A stretch of 64,000 nucleotides of DNA from Comamonadaceae bacterium (lineage in GTDB: Bacteria; Pseudomonadota; Gammaproteobacteria; Burkholderiales; Burkholderiaceae_C), in contig JAIYCG010000001.1 of the NCBI GenBank assembly GCA_027488115.1, forward strand, positions 248,001 to 312,000, written 5' to 3'. The notes beneath the pieces were generated by a model, which saw nothing but the letters and a program-made list of their open reading frames with translations, did no database searches and had not been told where the DNA came from. The first letter of the stretch is position 1. Every line of letters starts with the position of its first letter. Positions 32,395 through 41,374 of this stretch are shown here, one piece after another. A program made the translations under genes and the position numbers.

Positions 32395-33103
32395 GTTGCT
32401 TGCCTTGTTCCGAAGCTTTTAGGTCTTCCGCGATAACAATCGGGGTGTCTCCTGTCATTTCTTCAGCCATGTTGGAGGATTCATCAACCATGCCCGCTTC
32501 AACAACGACGATGGCATCTTCAAGGGAAAGTGAAGCCTGAGGCGTGTCCTCTTTAGAGTGACTCAAGCTGGCCAATACAGCTGCTTGGCCTTCCACATTG
32601 CTTAACAAAGGCAATTGATCAAGCGATGACAAGCCCAAGTCATCAAGGAAATGACGGGTCGTGGCGTACAGACCAGGTCGACCCACAGATTCACGGTGGC
32701 CAATGACCTCGACCCAACCCCGATCTTCCAATTGCTTCAAGATTTGGGTATTGATGGTGACACCGCGTATGTCTTCCATATCGCCCCGAGTTACCGGTTG
32801 TCGGTAGGCAATGATGGCCAAGGTTTCCATCACGGCACGGGTGTATTTGGGCGGCTTCTCGGGGTTAAGCCTGTCCAAATAAATGCGCAATTCGGGGCGG
32901 CTTTGGAAGCGCCAACCGGTTGCCACAGAGACCAATTCGAGGCCGCGCTCGGCCCAATCCAGTTGAAGCTCTTCTAGGAGTACTTTAAGAGTGTCAGCGC
33001 CTAAAGCGTCTTCGAACAATACACGCATATCACGCACTGTGATGGGCTGTGTTGAACAAAGCAAAGCTGTTTCAAGGACACGCTTGGCTTGCGCCGTATT
33101 CAT
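32387..33103 (-). CDS. scpB: Segregation and condensation protein B
   Basis: Winged-helix subunit of the SMC-ScpAB condensin, 238 residues. Two WHD regions span about 1-165, with conserved [17 protein letters not shown]-like sequence near 95-111 and GRPGLYATT near 137-145; an acidic C-terminal tail follows. The ATG at 33103 with GGAAG upstream is chosen over a longer frame to 33133. Its partner scpA is not adjacent. scpB-rluB is a common pair. Confidence 0.94.
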   Translation of the reverse strand: MNTAQAKRVLETALLCSTQPITVRDMRVLFEDALGADTLKVLLEELQLDWAERGLELVSVATGWRFQSRPELRIYLDRLNPEKPPKYTRAVMETLAIIAYRQPVTRGDMEDIRGVTINTQILKQLEDRGWVEVIGHRESVGRPGLYATTRHFLDDLGLSSLDQLPLLSNVEGQAAVLASLSHSKEDTPQASLSLEDAIVVVEAGMVDESSNMAEEMTGDTPIVIAEDLKASEQGKQHD

Positions 33104-33250
33104 GGTGTCAATCTTCCGGGATAAATGCGCCAAAGCGCGAATTGGGTTGCACGGACCGACTTAGCAAATCAAGTTGGCGGTGAATCAAAGCCACCTGTGC
33201 ACCCCATGAAGGTGAGTAAAGTCCATTATCCAATAGGCCTCGCCCGGGAA

Positions 33251-34273
33251 TCAGGATTTTTCATTGTAACTGAGGGACCAAGCCTGAAGCAAACTCTGAA
33301 AATCTTTGGGCAAGTCCGAATAAAAGGACAGTGCCTTACCGGAGATGGGGTGTGAGAAAGACAAATGGTCTGCATGCAAAGCTTGCCTTGGCATGGCGGC
33401 GTTTGATAGGCCACCATATTGCACATCCCCGACCAACGGCAATTTAAGAGAGGCCATATGGACTCTGATTTGGTGGGTCCGGCCCGTCTCTAAAATGCAA
33501 CGTACCAAGGACCCTTGGTCGTTTTGAGACATCACGCGAAAGTGAGTTTTAGCGGTTTTCCCCGAGTTTTTGGTTAAATCTACGACAGCCATTCTCAAGC
33601 GGTTAGCAGGATCTCGGCCAATGGCCAAATCGACCGTTTTTTGTTGGCTTCCTGTCCATGGCTTGTCGCACACTGCCACATACTGCCTTTTGATTTCACG
33701 AGCGGCCATTTGCTTGACCAACGCATCCATGGCCATTCGAGTTCTGGCCACGACCATCAAGCCACTTGTGTCTTTGTCTAAACGGTGAACGATGCCAGCC
33801 CTTGGCAAAGCCATCAGGCTTGAATCCAAGCCCAAAAGTCCATTCATCAATGTGCCAGACCAGTTGCCTGGGGCTGGATGAACCACCAAACCGGCGGGCT
33901 TGTCAATCACTCTCAGATGGGTGTCTTCATAGACCACATTCAAGTTCAGATTTTCTGGTTTAAATGCTTGGGACTGGGGCGTTGCCCGTAGCTCTATGAG
34001 CCAACGCTCGCCTGCTTTGACCTTAAGCGCTGCTTTGAGGTGGGTCGAGCCTTCGCGGCTCACTGCACCGTCCTCAAGCAGCTGTTGCAAATAACTTCTT
34101 GAAAACTCAGGCACCCCTGCCACAAGCATCCGATCTAGTCGCTGCCCATGAAATTCTGCGGGCACCAGCAATTCACGGACCTCTGAAACTATGTCCGTGG
34201 CAACAGCCTCTAGAGAGGTTTCATCTTGAAACTCGTCGATGTCTTCCAGCTCTGAGGGGCTCGATATAATCAA
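33251..34273 (-). CDS. rluD: 23S rRNA pseudouridine synthase D
   Basis: RluA-family pseudouridine synthase modifying U1911, U1915 and U1917 in helix 69 of 23S rRNA. The 340 residues begin with an acidic extension of about 40 residues, then an S4 domain (QRLDRMLVAG) and the catalytic domain with Asp166 in HRLDKDTSG. The start appears to be TTG at 34273, because the acidic extension is typical of the group; a GTG at 34165 would remove it. It is divergent from bamD, whose -10 box lies within its first codons. Confidence 0.93.
   Translation of the reverse strand: MIISSPSELEDIDEFQDETSLEAVATDIVSEVRELLVPAEFHGQRLDRMLVAGVPEFSRSYLQQLLEDGAVSREGSTHLKAALKVKAGERWLIELRATPQSQAFKPENLNLNVVYEDTHLRVIDKPAGLVVHPAPGNWSGTLMNGLLGLDSSLMALPRAGIVHRLDKDTSGLMVVARTRMAMDALVKQMAAREIKRQYVAVCDKPWTGSQQKTVDLAIGRDPANRLRMAVVDLTKNSGKTAKTHFRVMSQNDQGSLVRCILETGRTHQIRVHMASLKLPLVGDVQYGGLSNAAMPRQALHADHLSFSHPISGKALSFYSDLPKDFQSLLQAWSLSYNEKS
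34265..34270 (+). promoter_or_regulatory. Probable -10 box of bamD
   Basis: A perfect TATAAT 28 bases before the bamD ATG, inside codons 2-3 of the divergent rluD gene. The -35 region is weak (no TTGACA-like hexamer at 16-18 bases), so an activator or an extended element may be needed. Confidence 0.5.
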
Positions 34274-34298
34274 TTTGGTTTATTTCCAAGGTTGCCAG

Positions 34299-35096
34299 AT
34301 GTTGAACGTCAGATTATCGGTGCTTGCGCTAACGCTTTTCGGCTTAGTTACGACGATGTTGTCCGGGTGCTCAAGCACAACTGCTGATCCTACAGCAGCT
34401 TGGACGCCTGAAAAAATATACAGTGAAGCACGCGACGAAGTCGGTGCTGGAGCTTGGGACCGCGCAGCCATGCTTTTTGAAAAACTGGAGGGTCGAGCTG
34501 CTGGTACGCCCTTGGCTCAACAGGCTCAGATAGAAAAAGCCTATGCCCAATATCGCGCCACAGAAAAGGTTCAAGCCATTGCTACGCTTGATCGCTTCCT
34601 TAAACTTCACCCTGCCAGCCCAGCGGTTGACTACGCACTTTATTTGAAAGGTTTAGTCAACTTCAACGACAACTTGGGTCTGTTTTCTTTCATTACGAAA
34701 CAAGACTTATCAGAGCGCGACCAAAAGGCTGCTAAAGATTCCTTTGAAGCCTTCAAAGAACTTGTTTCCCGATTCCCAGACTCCAAATACGCACCTGATT
34801 CAAGACAAAGAATGACCTACATCGTCAACTCTTTGGCATCCTATGAGGTTCATGTTGCACGCTATTACTACAAAAAGGGTGCTTATGTTGCTGCAGTCAA
34901 TCGAGCGCAATTGGCCATCACCGATTACCCCGGCGTGCCTGCCATCAAAGAAGCCTTAGAAATACTGGCCATGTCTTATGACGCACTGGGTATGCAAGAA
35001 TTAAAAACAGACACACAGCGCGTTTTGGAAAAAAACTTTCCCAATGTTGCGCCTTCCCCCAACAACAAAACTACGGCCTGGTGGAAGTTTTGGTAA
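34299..35096 (+). CDS. bamD: Outer membrane protein assembly factor BamD
   Basis: Essential lipoprotein of the BAM complex. The 265 residues start with a signal peptide ending in the lipobox LSGC (lipidated Cys24), followed by five TPR-like repeats from about residue 35 to 255. The ATG at 34299 with AAGG eight bases upstream is preferred over an upstream ATG at 34239 that lacks a signal sequence. Its 3' end overlaps the 3' end of dinG by 26 bases on the opposite strand. Confidence 0.95.
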   Translation: MLNVRLSVLALTLFGLVTTMLSGCSSTTADPTAAWTPEKIYSEARDEVGAGAWDRAAMLFEKLEGRAAGTPLAQQAQIEKAYAQYRATEKVQAIATLDRFLKLHPASPAVDYALYLKGLVNFNDNLGLFSFITKQDLSERDQKAAKDSFEAFKELVSRFPDSKYAPDSRQRMTYIVNSLASYEVHVARYYYKKGAYVAAVNRAQLAITDYPGVPAIKEALEILAMSYDALGMQELKTDTQRVLEKNFPNVAPSPNNKTTAWWKFW

Positions 35097-37095
35097 GCCT
35101 TGTAAGACTTTCCTCAAATTCAACTTCTGTGTGAATTCTTTGCATCGGTGGTAGACAGGCTAGCAAACGGCGTCCGTATGCCATGCCCGTCAACCGGGGG
35201 TCGCACACAACCAAAATGCCTTGATCTGTCTCACTCCGTATTAAACGACCGGCCCCTTGCTTAAGGGCCACTGCGGCTTCAGGCAAGCTGTAATCAGAAA
35301 ATGAACTTTTGCCCAAAAGCTCTAATCGCTGCGAACGAGCTTCCACCAATGGATCATTTGGAGGTGGGAATGGTAACTTGTCGATGACCACCAACTGAAG
35401 CGCGTCTCCTGGCACATCAAAGCCTTCCCAAAATGAAGCTGAAGCGACCAAGATGCATCCCAAACCACCTTCATTTGAACCCTCACGAAACCGCTCCATG
35501 AGGCGGCGTTTGGGACCTTGACCTTGTACCAAAATCTCCAATTCACCACTCTGTCCCAATGCAGCCGTAAGAGCTTCACCAATTTGCCGCATGGCATTCA
35601 AAGTGGTGGTTAGCACAAGGGTTCTGCCTCCCAACTGCCGCGCGTGTTTTTCAACCCAAGAAGACACCTGTCGCGTATGAGTGATGTCGTTTGGTTTAGG
35701 CATGCCGGGCGGAACATACACAGCGGCCATGTTGGCATAGTCGAAAGGACTGGCAACTCTAAGCTTGCGGGACTCACTTAAACCACAAGGCTCTGTGAAC
35801 CAGCGCATTTGATCATCTTCACCTAAAGTTGCAGATGTAAATATCCACGCTTTTTGCGAGCCTGGTGCTGGCGCTTGGGTGTGCTCGTTGACTTGTTTTT
35901 GCAACATGTGGGTTTGAACTGCGCTCGATATATCAAGCGGTGATTCGACCAAGCGCATTTGTGCACCCACTTCCACCCAACGAACTGACCCTTCTGCACA
36001 AGGATCTTGAAAGTCTTGAATCAAGCGCAGCTGCAACGTGACGCGTTCATGCAAGCGCACAAAGTCGGGGGCCATTTCACTGACCGTATCAAGGGCGGCT
36101 TGCGCGGCTTGCAGTGCAACTTGCAGTTGCGACATCGCTAAAAGCCATTCTGATGTCTCCATGCCGTCTGGCACAGGCTCTGTCCAGCGCAAACGCGAGC
36201 CTGGTCTCGAATTTTGTGCTGTTAGTCGAAGATCGCGAATTGATTTTTCCATCACACTGCAAATCAAAGTCCAATCGACCAAGCCTCTGGCCCATTGAAC
36301 TCCAGCACCCAATGTATCTCGCGTTAATTCTAAAAGCTGGCTTGTACTCAGATGTCGGCCTAAAAAATTGATGCCAATTTCATTCAATTGATGTGCTTCA
36401 TCAAAGACCACAGCTTGCACAGAAGGAAGCAGTTCAGCCATGCCCGTTTCACGGACATTCAGATCTGCAAAAAACAAATGATGGTTGATGACAACCACAT
36501 CAGCCGACATTGCTTCTTTGCGCGCCAAATTGACATGACAAGATTTGAAGTTGGGACAAGGTGAGCCCAAGCAGTTGTCACGCGTTGAAGTCACCAGGGG
36601 AATGACAGGTGATCGGTCGTCCAAGCCCGTCAATTCAGAGAGGTCGCCGGTTCGAGTCGACTGTGCCCATGTTTCAATTTTGCTTAAAGCATGCATGTGA
36701 ATGCGCAAGGAAGCATCGTGACTTTGTCTGGCTTGCGACAAGCGCAATGTGCACAAGTAACTGCCCCGACCTTTAAGCAAGGCCACCCGGATGGGCAAAT
36801 TCAAAGCATCAATCAGCTTTGGAATATCACGCGAAAAAAGCTGGTCTTGAAGTGCCTTGGTTGCGGTCGACACCAAGGCCCGCTGACCGCTGAGCAATAC
36901 AGGCACAAGATAGGCATAGGTTTTACCCACGCCAGTTCCTGCTTCCACGACCAACTCGCCACCGTTTGATATGGTTTCTGCAACAGCCATGGCCATTTCA
37001 GTTTGTCCAGCTCGGGATTTAAATTGAGGCGTTGCGTGCGCAATGACCCCCTCATCTGAAAAAGTGGCTGCCACGGCCTGCAGGAAAGCGCTCAA
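35071..37095 (-). CDS. dinG: DinG/YoaA-type ATP-dependent DNA helicase
   Basis: XPD-like superfamily 2 helicase with an iron-sulfur cluster, 674 residues. Walker A (EAGTGVGKT) is at 51-59, the cluster ligands are Cys115, Cys175, Cys180 and Cys186, and the DEAH box is at 232-235. The C-terminal helicase domain has QGAGRLIRS. It acts 5'-3' on forked or R-loop DNA in repair. YoaA and DinG are hard to separate by eye. The likely TTG start at 37095 overlaps the stop of the upstream secreted-protein gene as TTGA. Confidence 0.92.
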   Translation of the reverse strand: MSAFLQAVAATFSDEGVIAHATPQFKSRAGQTEMAMAVAETISNGGELVVEAGTGVGKTYAYLVPVLLSGQRALVSTATKALQDQLFSRDIPKLIDALNLPIRVALLKGRGSYLCTLRLSQARQSHDASLRIHMHALSKIETWAQSTRTGDLSELTGLDDRSPVIPLVTSTRDNCLGSPCPNFKSCHVNLARKEAMSADVVVINHHLFFADLNVRETGMAELLPSVQAVVFDEAHQLNEIGINFLGRHLSTSQLLELTRDTLGAGVQWARGLVDWTLICSVMEKSIRDLRLTAQNSRPGSRLRWTEPVPDGMETSEWLLAMSQLQVALQAAQAALDTVSEMAPDFVRLHERVTLQLRLIQDFQDPCAEGSVRWVEVGAQMRLVESPLDISSAVQTHMLQKQVNEHTQAPAPGSQKAWIFTSATLGEDDQMRWFTEPCGLSESRKLRVASPFDYANMAAVYVPPGMPKPNDITHTRQVSSWVEKHARQLGGRTLVLTTTLNAMRQIGEALTAALGQSGELEILVQGQGPKRRLMERFREGSNEGGLGCILVASASFWEGFDVPGDALQLVVIDKLPFPPPNDPLVEARSQRLELLGKSSFSDYSLPEAAVALKQGAGRLIRSETDQGILVVCDPRLTGMAYGRRLLACLPPMQRIHTEVEFEESLTRLTKTSTRP

Positions 37096-37460
37096 GGGAT
37101 AGCCTTGTCTTTGGCGTTCTCAAGGGTTTTGCCGTTGATTCGTTGCTGCCGCTCGGATTCTTTCAGATAGCGCTGGCGTTCGTTCAATGCAATTTCACGT
37201 TGTTCCAGCGGCGTCAAACCTTGGTATTTTTGCTGCTTTGCCTTGAACAAACAATCGTTCACTGCAAATTGTTTCCAACACGCTTTCGACGATTCTTGAA
37301 AATGATCTAGGACAGTTTTTTTTTCTTGAGCCAAGACAAGTCTTTGGGCTGCGATGGACGCCATCTCTGACAGCTGAAATGAATCTTCAGATTGAGCCGT
37401 CACAACAGTGCAAGCTAAACTTGAAAATAAAAAGCAAACAGCTTTGGCGCGATTGAACAT
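37092..37460 (-). CDS. Unknown secreted protein with CX8C motif
   Basis: A 122-residue protein I cannot assign to a named family. A signal peptide ends near VTA at residue 22. The mature part is mostly helical and charged, with two cysteines in CWKQFAVNDC (61 and 70) that could form a disulfide, then a Lys/Arg/Glu/Gln-rich helix to the end. I have the impression of similar short Burkholderiales proteins with this cysteine pattern, but cannot prove it. It sits between zapE (6 bases) and dinG (4-base overlap) in one transcript. The gene contains a run of nine adenines (37316-37324 on the plus strand as T). Confidence 0.75.
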   Translation of the reverse strand: MFNRAKAVCFLFSSLACTVVTAQSEDSFQLSEMASIAAQRLVLAQEKKTVLDHFQESSKACWKQFAVNDCLFKAKQQKYQGLTPLEQREIALNERQRYLKESERQQRINGKTLENAKDKAIP

Positions 37461-37466
37461 GTTGAA

Positions 37467-38564
37467 CTAAGTGATCTGTGTGTCGACGGTGCGATGTTCT
37501 AGTGCCAAGAACTCAGAGGACTGCATTTCATGCAACCGGGAGATGGTTCTGGGAAACTCATGTGCAAGAGGACCTTCCGTGTAGAGTGCTTCGGGTTGAA
37601 CTTCAGCTGAAAGGATCAATTTAACACGCCTGTCGTAAAGAACATCAATGAGCCAAGTAAATCGCCTTGCTTCTGATGCCAAACGCGGTGGCATCATGGG
37701 GACATTGCTCAACAAGACCGTGTGAAATTGGGTGGCAATTTCTAAGTAATCAATTTGTGATCTGGGTCCACCGCACAAAGCCCTGAAATCAAACCAAACG
37801 ACACCTCCAGCCCGCCTTCTAGACACAATTTCGCGAGCTTCAATGTGAAGAATTGGGTCTTCGTCTTTACCGCTGACCAGCTTGGTGAATGCATCGGTCA
37901 TGGCCATATCGGCATCTTCTCCCAACGGCGTGTGATACAGCTTCACCATTTCTAAGGTGCGGCGTCTGTAATCTGTTCCGTTGTCAACATTCAGCACTTC
38001 CATGCGCTCATTCAGTAAATCAATGGCGGGCAGCAAGCGGTCGCGGTGGAGGCCATCTGGATACAGATTGTCCGGTTTAAAGTTAGAGGTGGTTACAAAA
38101 CTTACGCCATTTTCAAACAAAGAAACCAACAGGCGGTGCAATATCATGGCATCGGTAATGTCTGCCACATGAAACTCGTCAAAACAGATGAGTTGATAAC
38201 GCTTGGCCATGCGCTTTCCTAACTCATCCAAGGGGTTGACTGTGCCTTGCATCAAGGCCAGTTCTCGGTGTACTTCCCGCATGAATTCGTGAAAATGCAA
38301 ACGCGTTTTGTCTTTGACAGGCACAGCGTTGTAAAAGCAATCCATCAAAAAGCTTTTGCCGCGACCCACACCACCAAACATGTAAACACCGCGAGGAAGC
38401 TCCATTTTCTTTTTCAAAAAACGAAATGGGTTCTTAATGCTTGCTTGATATGCAGCCCATTCTTGTGCGCATCTTTCCAGAGCTTCTACCGCTTTGAGTT
38501 GAGCAGGATCAGCCTGATAGCTTCTGCTTTGAAGTTCTTGATCGTAGGCGGATCGGACGGACAT
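37467..38564 (-). CDS. zapE: Cell division ATPase ZapE (AFG1 family)
   Basis: AFG1-type AAA ATPase, 365 residues, that in E. coli acts on the Z-ring during late division and low oxygen. Walker A (GGVGRGKS) is at 64-71 and the Walker B DE pair at 129-130 (LICFDEFHVAD). The ATG at 38564 fits the family start. It is the first gene of the zapE-unknown-dinG unit and lies 70 bases beyond the end of the sucA-odhB-lpd operon. Confidence 0.94.
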   Translation of the reverse strand: MSVRSAYDQELQSRSYQADPAQLKAVEALERCAQEWAAYQASIKNPFRFLKKKMELPRGVYMFGGVGRGKSFLMDCFYNAVPVKDKTRLHFHEFMREVHRELALMQGTVNPLDELGKRMAKRYQLICFDEFHVADITDAMILHRLLVSLFENGVSFVTTSNFKPDNLYPDGLHRDRLLPAIDLLNERMEVLNVDNGTDYRRRTLEMVKLYHTPLGEDADMAMTDAFTKLVSGKDEDPILHIEAREIVSRRRAGGVVWFDFRALCGGPRSQIDYLEIATQFHTVLLSNVPMMPPRLASEARRFTWLIDVLYDRRVKLILSAEVQPEALYTEGPLAHEFPRTISRLHEMQSSEFLALEHRTVDTQIT

Positions 38565-38585
38565 AAGTGTTGTGATTGAAATTAG

Positions 38586-38607
38586 AAAACCCGGGACACG
38601 CCCGGGC
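38586..38607 (-). terminator. Terminator of the sucA-odhB-lpd operon
   Basis: Two CCCGGG hexamers (38590-38595 and 38601-38606) form a G+C-rich stem with a 5-base loop, followed on the minus strand by TTTTCT. It lies 28 bases past the lpd stop. The stem is short, but placement and T-run fit an intrinsic terminator. Confidence 0.6.
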
Positions 38608-38634
38608 TTCGGAGTTTAAAGAGGCTTGAAAAAC

Positions 38635-40062
38635 TTAGAAATTCAAGGTTCGTTTGTCCACTGCCAAGGCAGCCTCTTTGGTGGCTTCACTCAAGGATGG
38701 GTGCGCATGGCAGATGCGGGCAATGTCTTCAGCGCTGGCACGGAATTCCATGGCCACAACAGCTTCAGCGATCAGTTCGCTGGCCATGGGGCCTACAATG
38801 TGAACACCCAAAATTTCGTCGGTCTTGGCGTCGGCCAAGAACTTCACCATGCCGGTAGTGTCACCCAAGGCACGTGCGCGGCCATTGGCCAAGAACGGGA
38901 AGGTACCGGCTTTGTAAGCCACACCGTCTGCTTTGAGCTGCTGCTCTGTGCGGCCCACCCAAGCAATCTCTGGGCTGGTGTAAATGACCCAAGGAATGGT
39001 ATTGAAGTTGACATGACCGTGTTGACCGGCAATGCGCTCAGCCACGGCAACGCCCTCTTCTTCGGCTTTGTGAGCCAACATGGGGCCACGCACCACGTCA
39101 CCCACCGCCCACACGCCTGGCAAGTTGGTTTTGCAATCAGCGTCCACCACGATGGCGCCGCGCTCGTCCAGCTTCAGACCTACCGCCTCTGCATTCAATC
39201 CAATGGTGTTAGGCACACGGCCAATCGACACGATCAATTTGTCTGCATCAATGCTTTGGGCTTCGCCCTTGGCATTGGTGTAGGCCACTTTGACGCCTTT
39301 TTTGCCGTTCTGAATTTCACCGACCTTGACGCCGAGTTCAATTTTCAAACCTTGCTTGTCGAATGCTTTTTTGGCTTCCTTAGCGATCTGTTCGTCCACT
39401 GCGCCCAGGAAAGTTGGCAAACCTTCAAGGATGGTCACCTCAGAACCCAGACGACGCCAGACAGAACCCATTTCCAAACCGATGACGCCGGAACCAATCA
39501 ACACCAATTTCTTGGGCACAGCGCCTACCTTCAAAGCGCCGTCGTTGGACAACACATTGATTTCGTCAAAAGGAGTTCCAGGCAAAGCACGAGCATTGGA
39601 ACCAGTAGCAACAATGATGTTCTTACCCACCAATGTTTCATTGGCCGCGCCAGTGACACTGACTTCGTAACCACCTTCAACGGCTTTGCTAAAAGCAGCA
39701 CGGCCATGGAAGAAAGACACTTTGTTCTTTTTAAACAAGTACAAAATACCGTCATTGTTTTGCTTCACAACGCTATCCTTGCGGGCAAGCATCTTGGTCA
39801 CATCCAAGCTGACGCCTTTCATTTCAATGCCGTGATCGGCAAAGTGATGGTTGGCTTGCTCGAAGTGCTCAGAAGATTGCAACAAGGCTTTGGAGGGAAT
39901 GCAACCGACGTTGGTGCAAGTCCCCCCAGGGGCTGGGCCCCCTGCAGCGTTTTTCCATTCGTCTACACACGCCACTTGGAATCCCAATTGGGCTGCGCGA
40001 ATGGCGGCAATGTAACCACCAGGGCCGCCGCCAATGACGACCACATCAAATTGTTTGCTCAT
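38635..40062 (-). CDS. lpd: Dihydrolipoamide dehydrogenase (E3) of 2-oxoglutarate dehydrogenase
   Basis: FAD enzyme of 475 residues that reoxidises the lipoyl groups of the 2-oxoglutarate complex, passing electrons to NAD. FAD-binding GGGPGG is at 11-16, the redox disulfide is Cys49-Cys54 (GGTCTNVGC), the second nucleotide site near 180, and the C-terminal His454-Glu459 pair (HAHPSLSE) completes the site. The insertion GGPAPGG before the disulfide is typical of Burkholderiales. It is 14 bases after odhB. Unlike the E3 at 47879 it has no lipoyl domain. Confidence 0.97.
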   Translation of the reverse strand: MSKQFDVVVIGGGPGGYIAAIRAAQLGFQVACVDEWKNAAGGPAPGGTCTNVGCIPSKALLQSSEHFEQANHHFADHGIEMKGVSLDVTKMLARKDSVVKQNNDGILYLFKKNKVSFFHGRAAFSKAVEGGYEVSVTGAANETLVGKNIIVATGSNARALPGTPFDEINVLSNDGALKVGAVPKKLVLIGSGVIGLEMGSVWRRLGSEVTILEGLPTFLGAVDEQIAKEAKKAFDKQGLKIELGVKVGEIQNGKKGVKVAYTNAKGEAQSIDADKLIVSIGRVPNTIGLNAEAVGLKLDERGAIVVDADCKTNLPGVWAVGDVVRGPMLAHKAEEEGVAVAERIAGQHGHVNFNTIPWVIYTSPEIAWVGRTEQQLKADGVAYKAGTFPFLANGRARALGDTTGMVKFLADAKTDEILGVHIVGPMASELIAEAVVAMEFRASAEDIARICHAHPSLSEATKEAALAVDKRTLNF

Positions 40063-40076
40063 GCTCAGTTCCAGTC

Positions 40077-41330
40077 TTAGATGTCAAACAACAAGCGTGA
40101 TGGATCTTCCAGCGCTTCTTTCATGGCCACCAAGCCCAAGACAGCTTCGCGGCCGTCAATGATGCGGTGGTCATAAGACATGGCGAAATAGTTCATGGGG
40201 CGAACCACCACTTGACCGTTTTCAACCATGGCACGATCTTTGGTAGCGTGAACGCCCAAAATGGCTGACTGAGGTGGGTTGATGATGGGGGTCGACATCA
40301 TGGAGCCAAACGTACCGCCATTGGAGATGGAGAAGGTACCGCCGGTCATGTCTTCTATGCCCAACTTACCGTCTTTGGCTTTGGCACCAAATTCAGCAAT
40401 TTTCTTCTCGATGTCGGCAAAGCTCATTTGGTCGGCGTTGCGCAAGATAGGCACCACCAAACCGCGGGGTGAACCCACCGCAATACCAATGTCGAAGTAG
40501 CCGTGGTACACAATGTCGTTGCCGTCCACTGAAGCATTGAGCACAGGATATTTCTTCAAAGCGTGCACAGCAGCTTTGACGAAGAAACTCATGAAGCCCA
40601 ACTTGATGCCATGTTCTTTTTCGAACTTGTCCTGGAAGCGCTTGCGCATTTCCATGACGGGCGCCATGTTGATTTCGTTGAAGGTGGTCAAGATGGCATT
40701 GGTCGATTGCGACTGCAACAGACGCTCGGCCACACGTGCACGCAAACGTGTCATGGGCACGCGTTGCTCAGGACGATCGCCCAAGTTGACGGTCGGTGCA
40801 GCCACTTGTGGCAACGAAGTTGTTGGTACACCAGTAGGAATAGAAACCTGAGCCGCTGGCTTAGCACCACCTGCGACTGCAGACAACACATCACCTTTGG
40901 TGACGCGGCCGTCTTTGCCAGAACCTGCCACTGAACCAGCGGCCAAGTTGTTGTCGGCCATCAGTTTAGCGGCAGCTGGCATTGCTACGCCGGCCATGCT
41001 GTTGCCTTGAGCTGCGGGTGTAGCAGCTGGCGCACTGGCTGCGGTCGCTGGTGCAGCTGCTGCGGCAGGCGCTGATGCAGCAACTTTACCGTCTGTATCA
41101 ATGCGAGCAATGAGTTGCTCGGCCGTCACGGTACCGCCATCGCCCACCAAAATTTCAGACAACACACCTGCTGAAGGTGCCGGCACTTCCAAGACCACTT
41201 TGTCAGTTTCAATTTCAATCAAGATCTCATCAGCCGCAACGCTGTCGCCCACTTTCTTTTTCCATTGCAACATGGTGGCTTCAGCCACGGACTCAGACAG
41301 CTGAGGAACTTTAACTTCTGCGATAGCCAT
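40077..41330 (-). CDS. odhB: Dihydrolipoamide succinyltransferase (E2 of 2-oxoglutarate dehydrogenase)
   Basis: Core E2 enzyme, 417 residues: one lipoyl domain with lipoyl-lysine 44 (IETDKVVLE), an Ala/Pro-rich linker, a small E1/E3-binding domain near 112-150, and the catalytic domain with His388 and Asp392 in YDHRIIDG. The ATG at 41330 with AGAAAGAA upstream matches the family start; the longer frame to 41588 runs back into sucA and is rejected. It lies between sucA and lpd in the standard TCA operon. Confidence 0.97.
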   Translation of the reverse strand: MAIAEVKVPQLSESVAEATMLQWKKKVGDSVAADEILIEIETDKVVLEVPAPSAGVLSEILVGDGGTVTAEQLIARIDTDGKVAASAPAAAAAPATAASAPAATPAAQGNSMAGVAMPAAAKLMADNNLAAGSVAGSGKDGRVTKGDVLSAVAGGAKPAAQVSIPTGVPTTSLPQVAAPTVNLGDRPEQRVPMTRLRARVAERLLQSQSTNAILTTFNEINMAPVMEMRKRFQDKFEKEHGIKLGFMSFFVKAAVHALKKYPVLNASVDGNDIVYHGYFDIGIAVGSPRGLVVPILRNADQMSFADIEKKIAEFGAKAKDGKLGIEDMTGGTFSISNGGTFGSMMSTPIINPPQSAILGVHATKDRAMVENGQVVVRPMNYFAMSYDHRIIDGREAVLGLVAMKEALEDPSRLLFDI

Positions 41331-41374
41331 TTCAATTCTTTCTAAATAGGTTCTATGGATGTTTGGGCTAGACC

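Noticed and set aside
33104-33250. Possible small gene between rluD and scpB
   Set aside because: The only frame here runs on into the antisense of rluD; no start signal or protein-like composition. A short GCGC-TTTG-GCGC repeat is too small to call.
38626-40080. Open frame of 484 codons on the plus strand covering all of lpd
   Set aside because: It is antisense to a clear dihydrolipoamide dehydrogenase, has no domain-like sequence, is rich in His, Phe and Gln as expected for the complement of a biased gene, and has no ribosome binding site.
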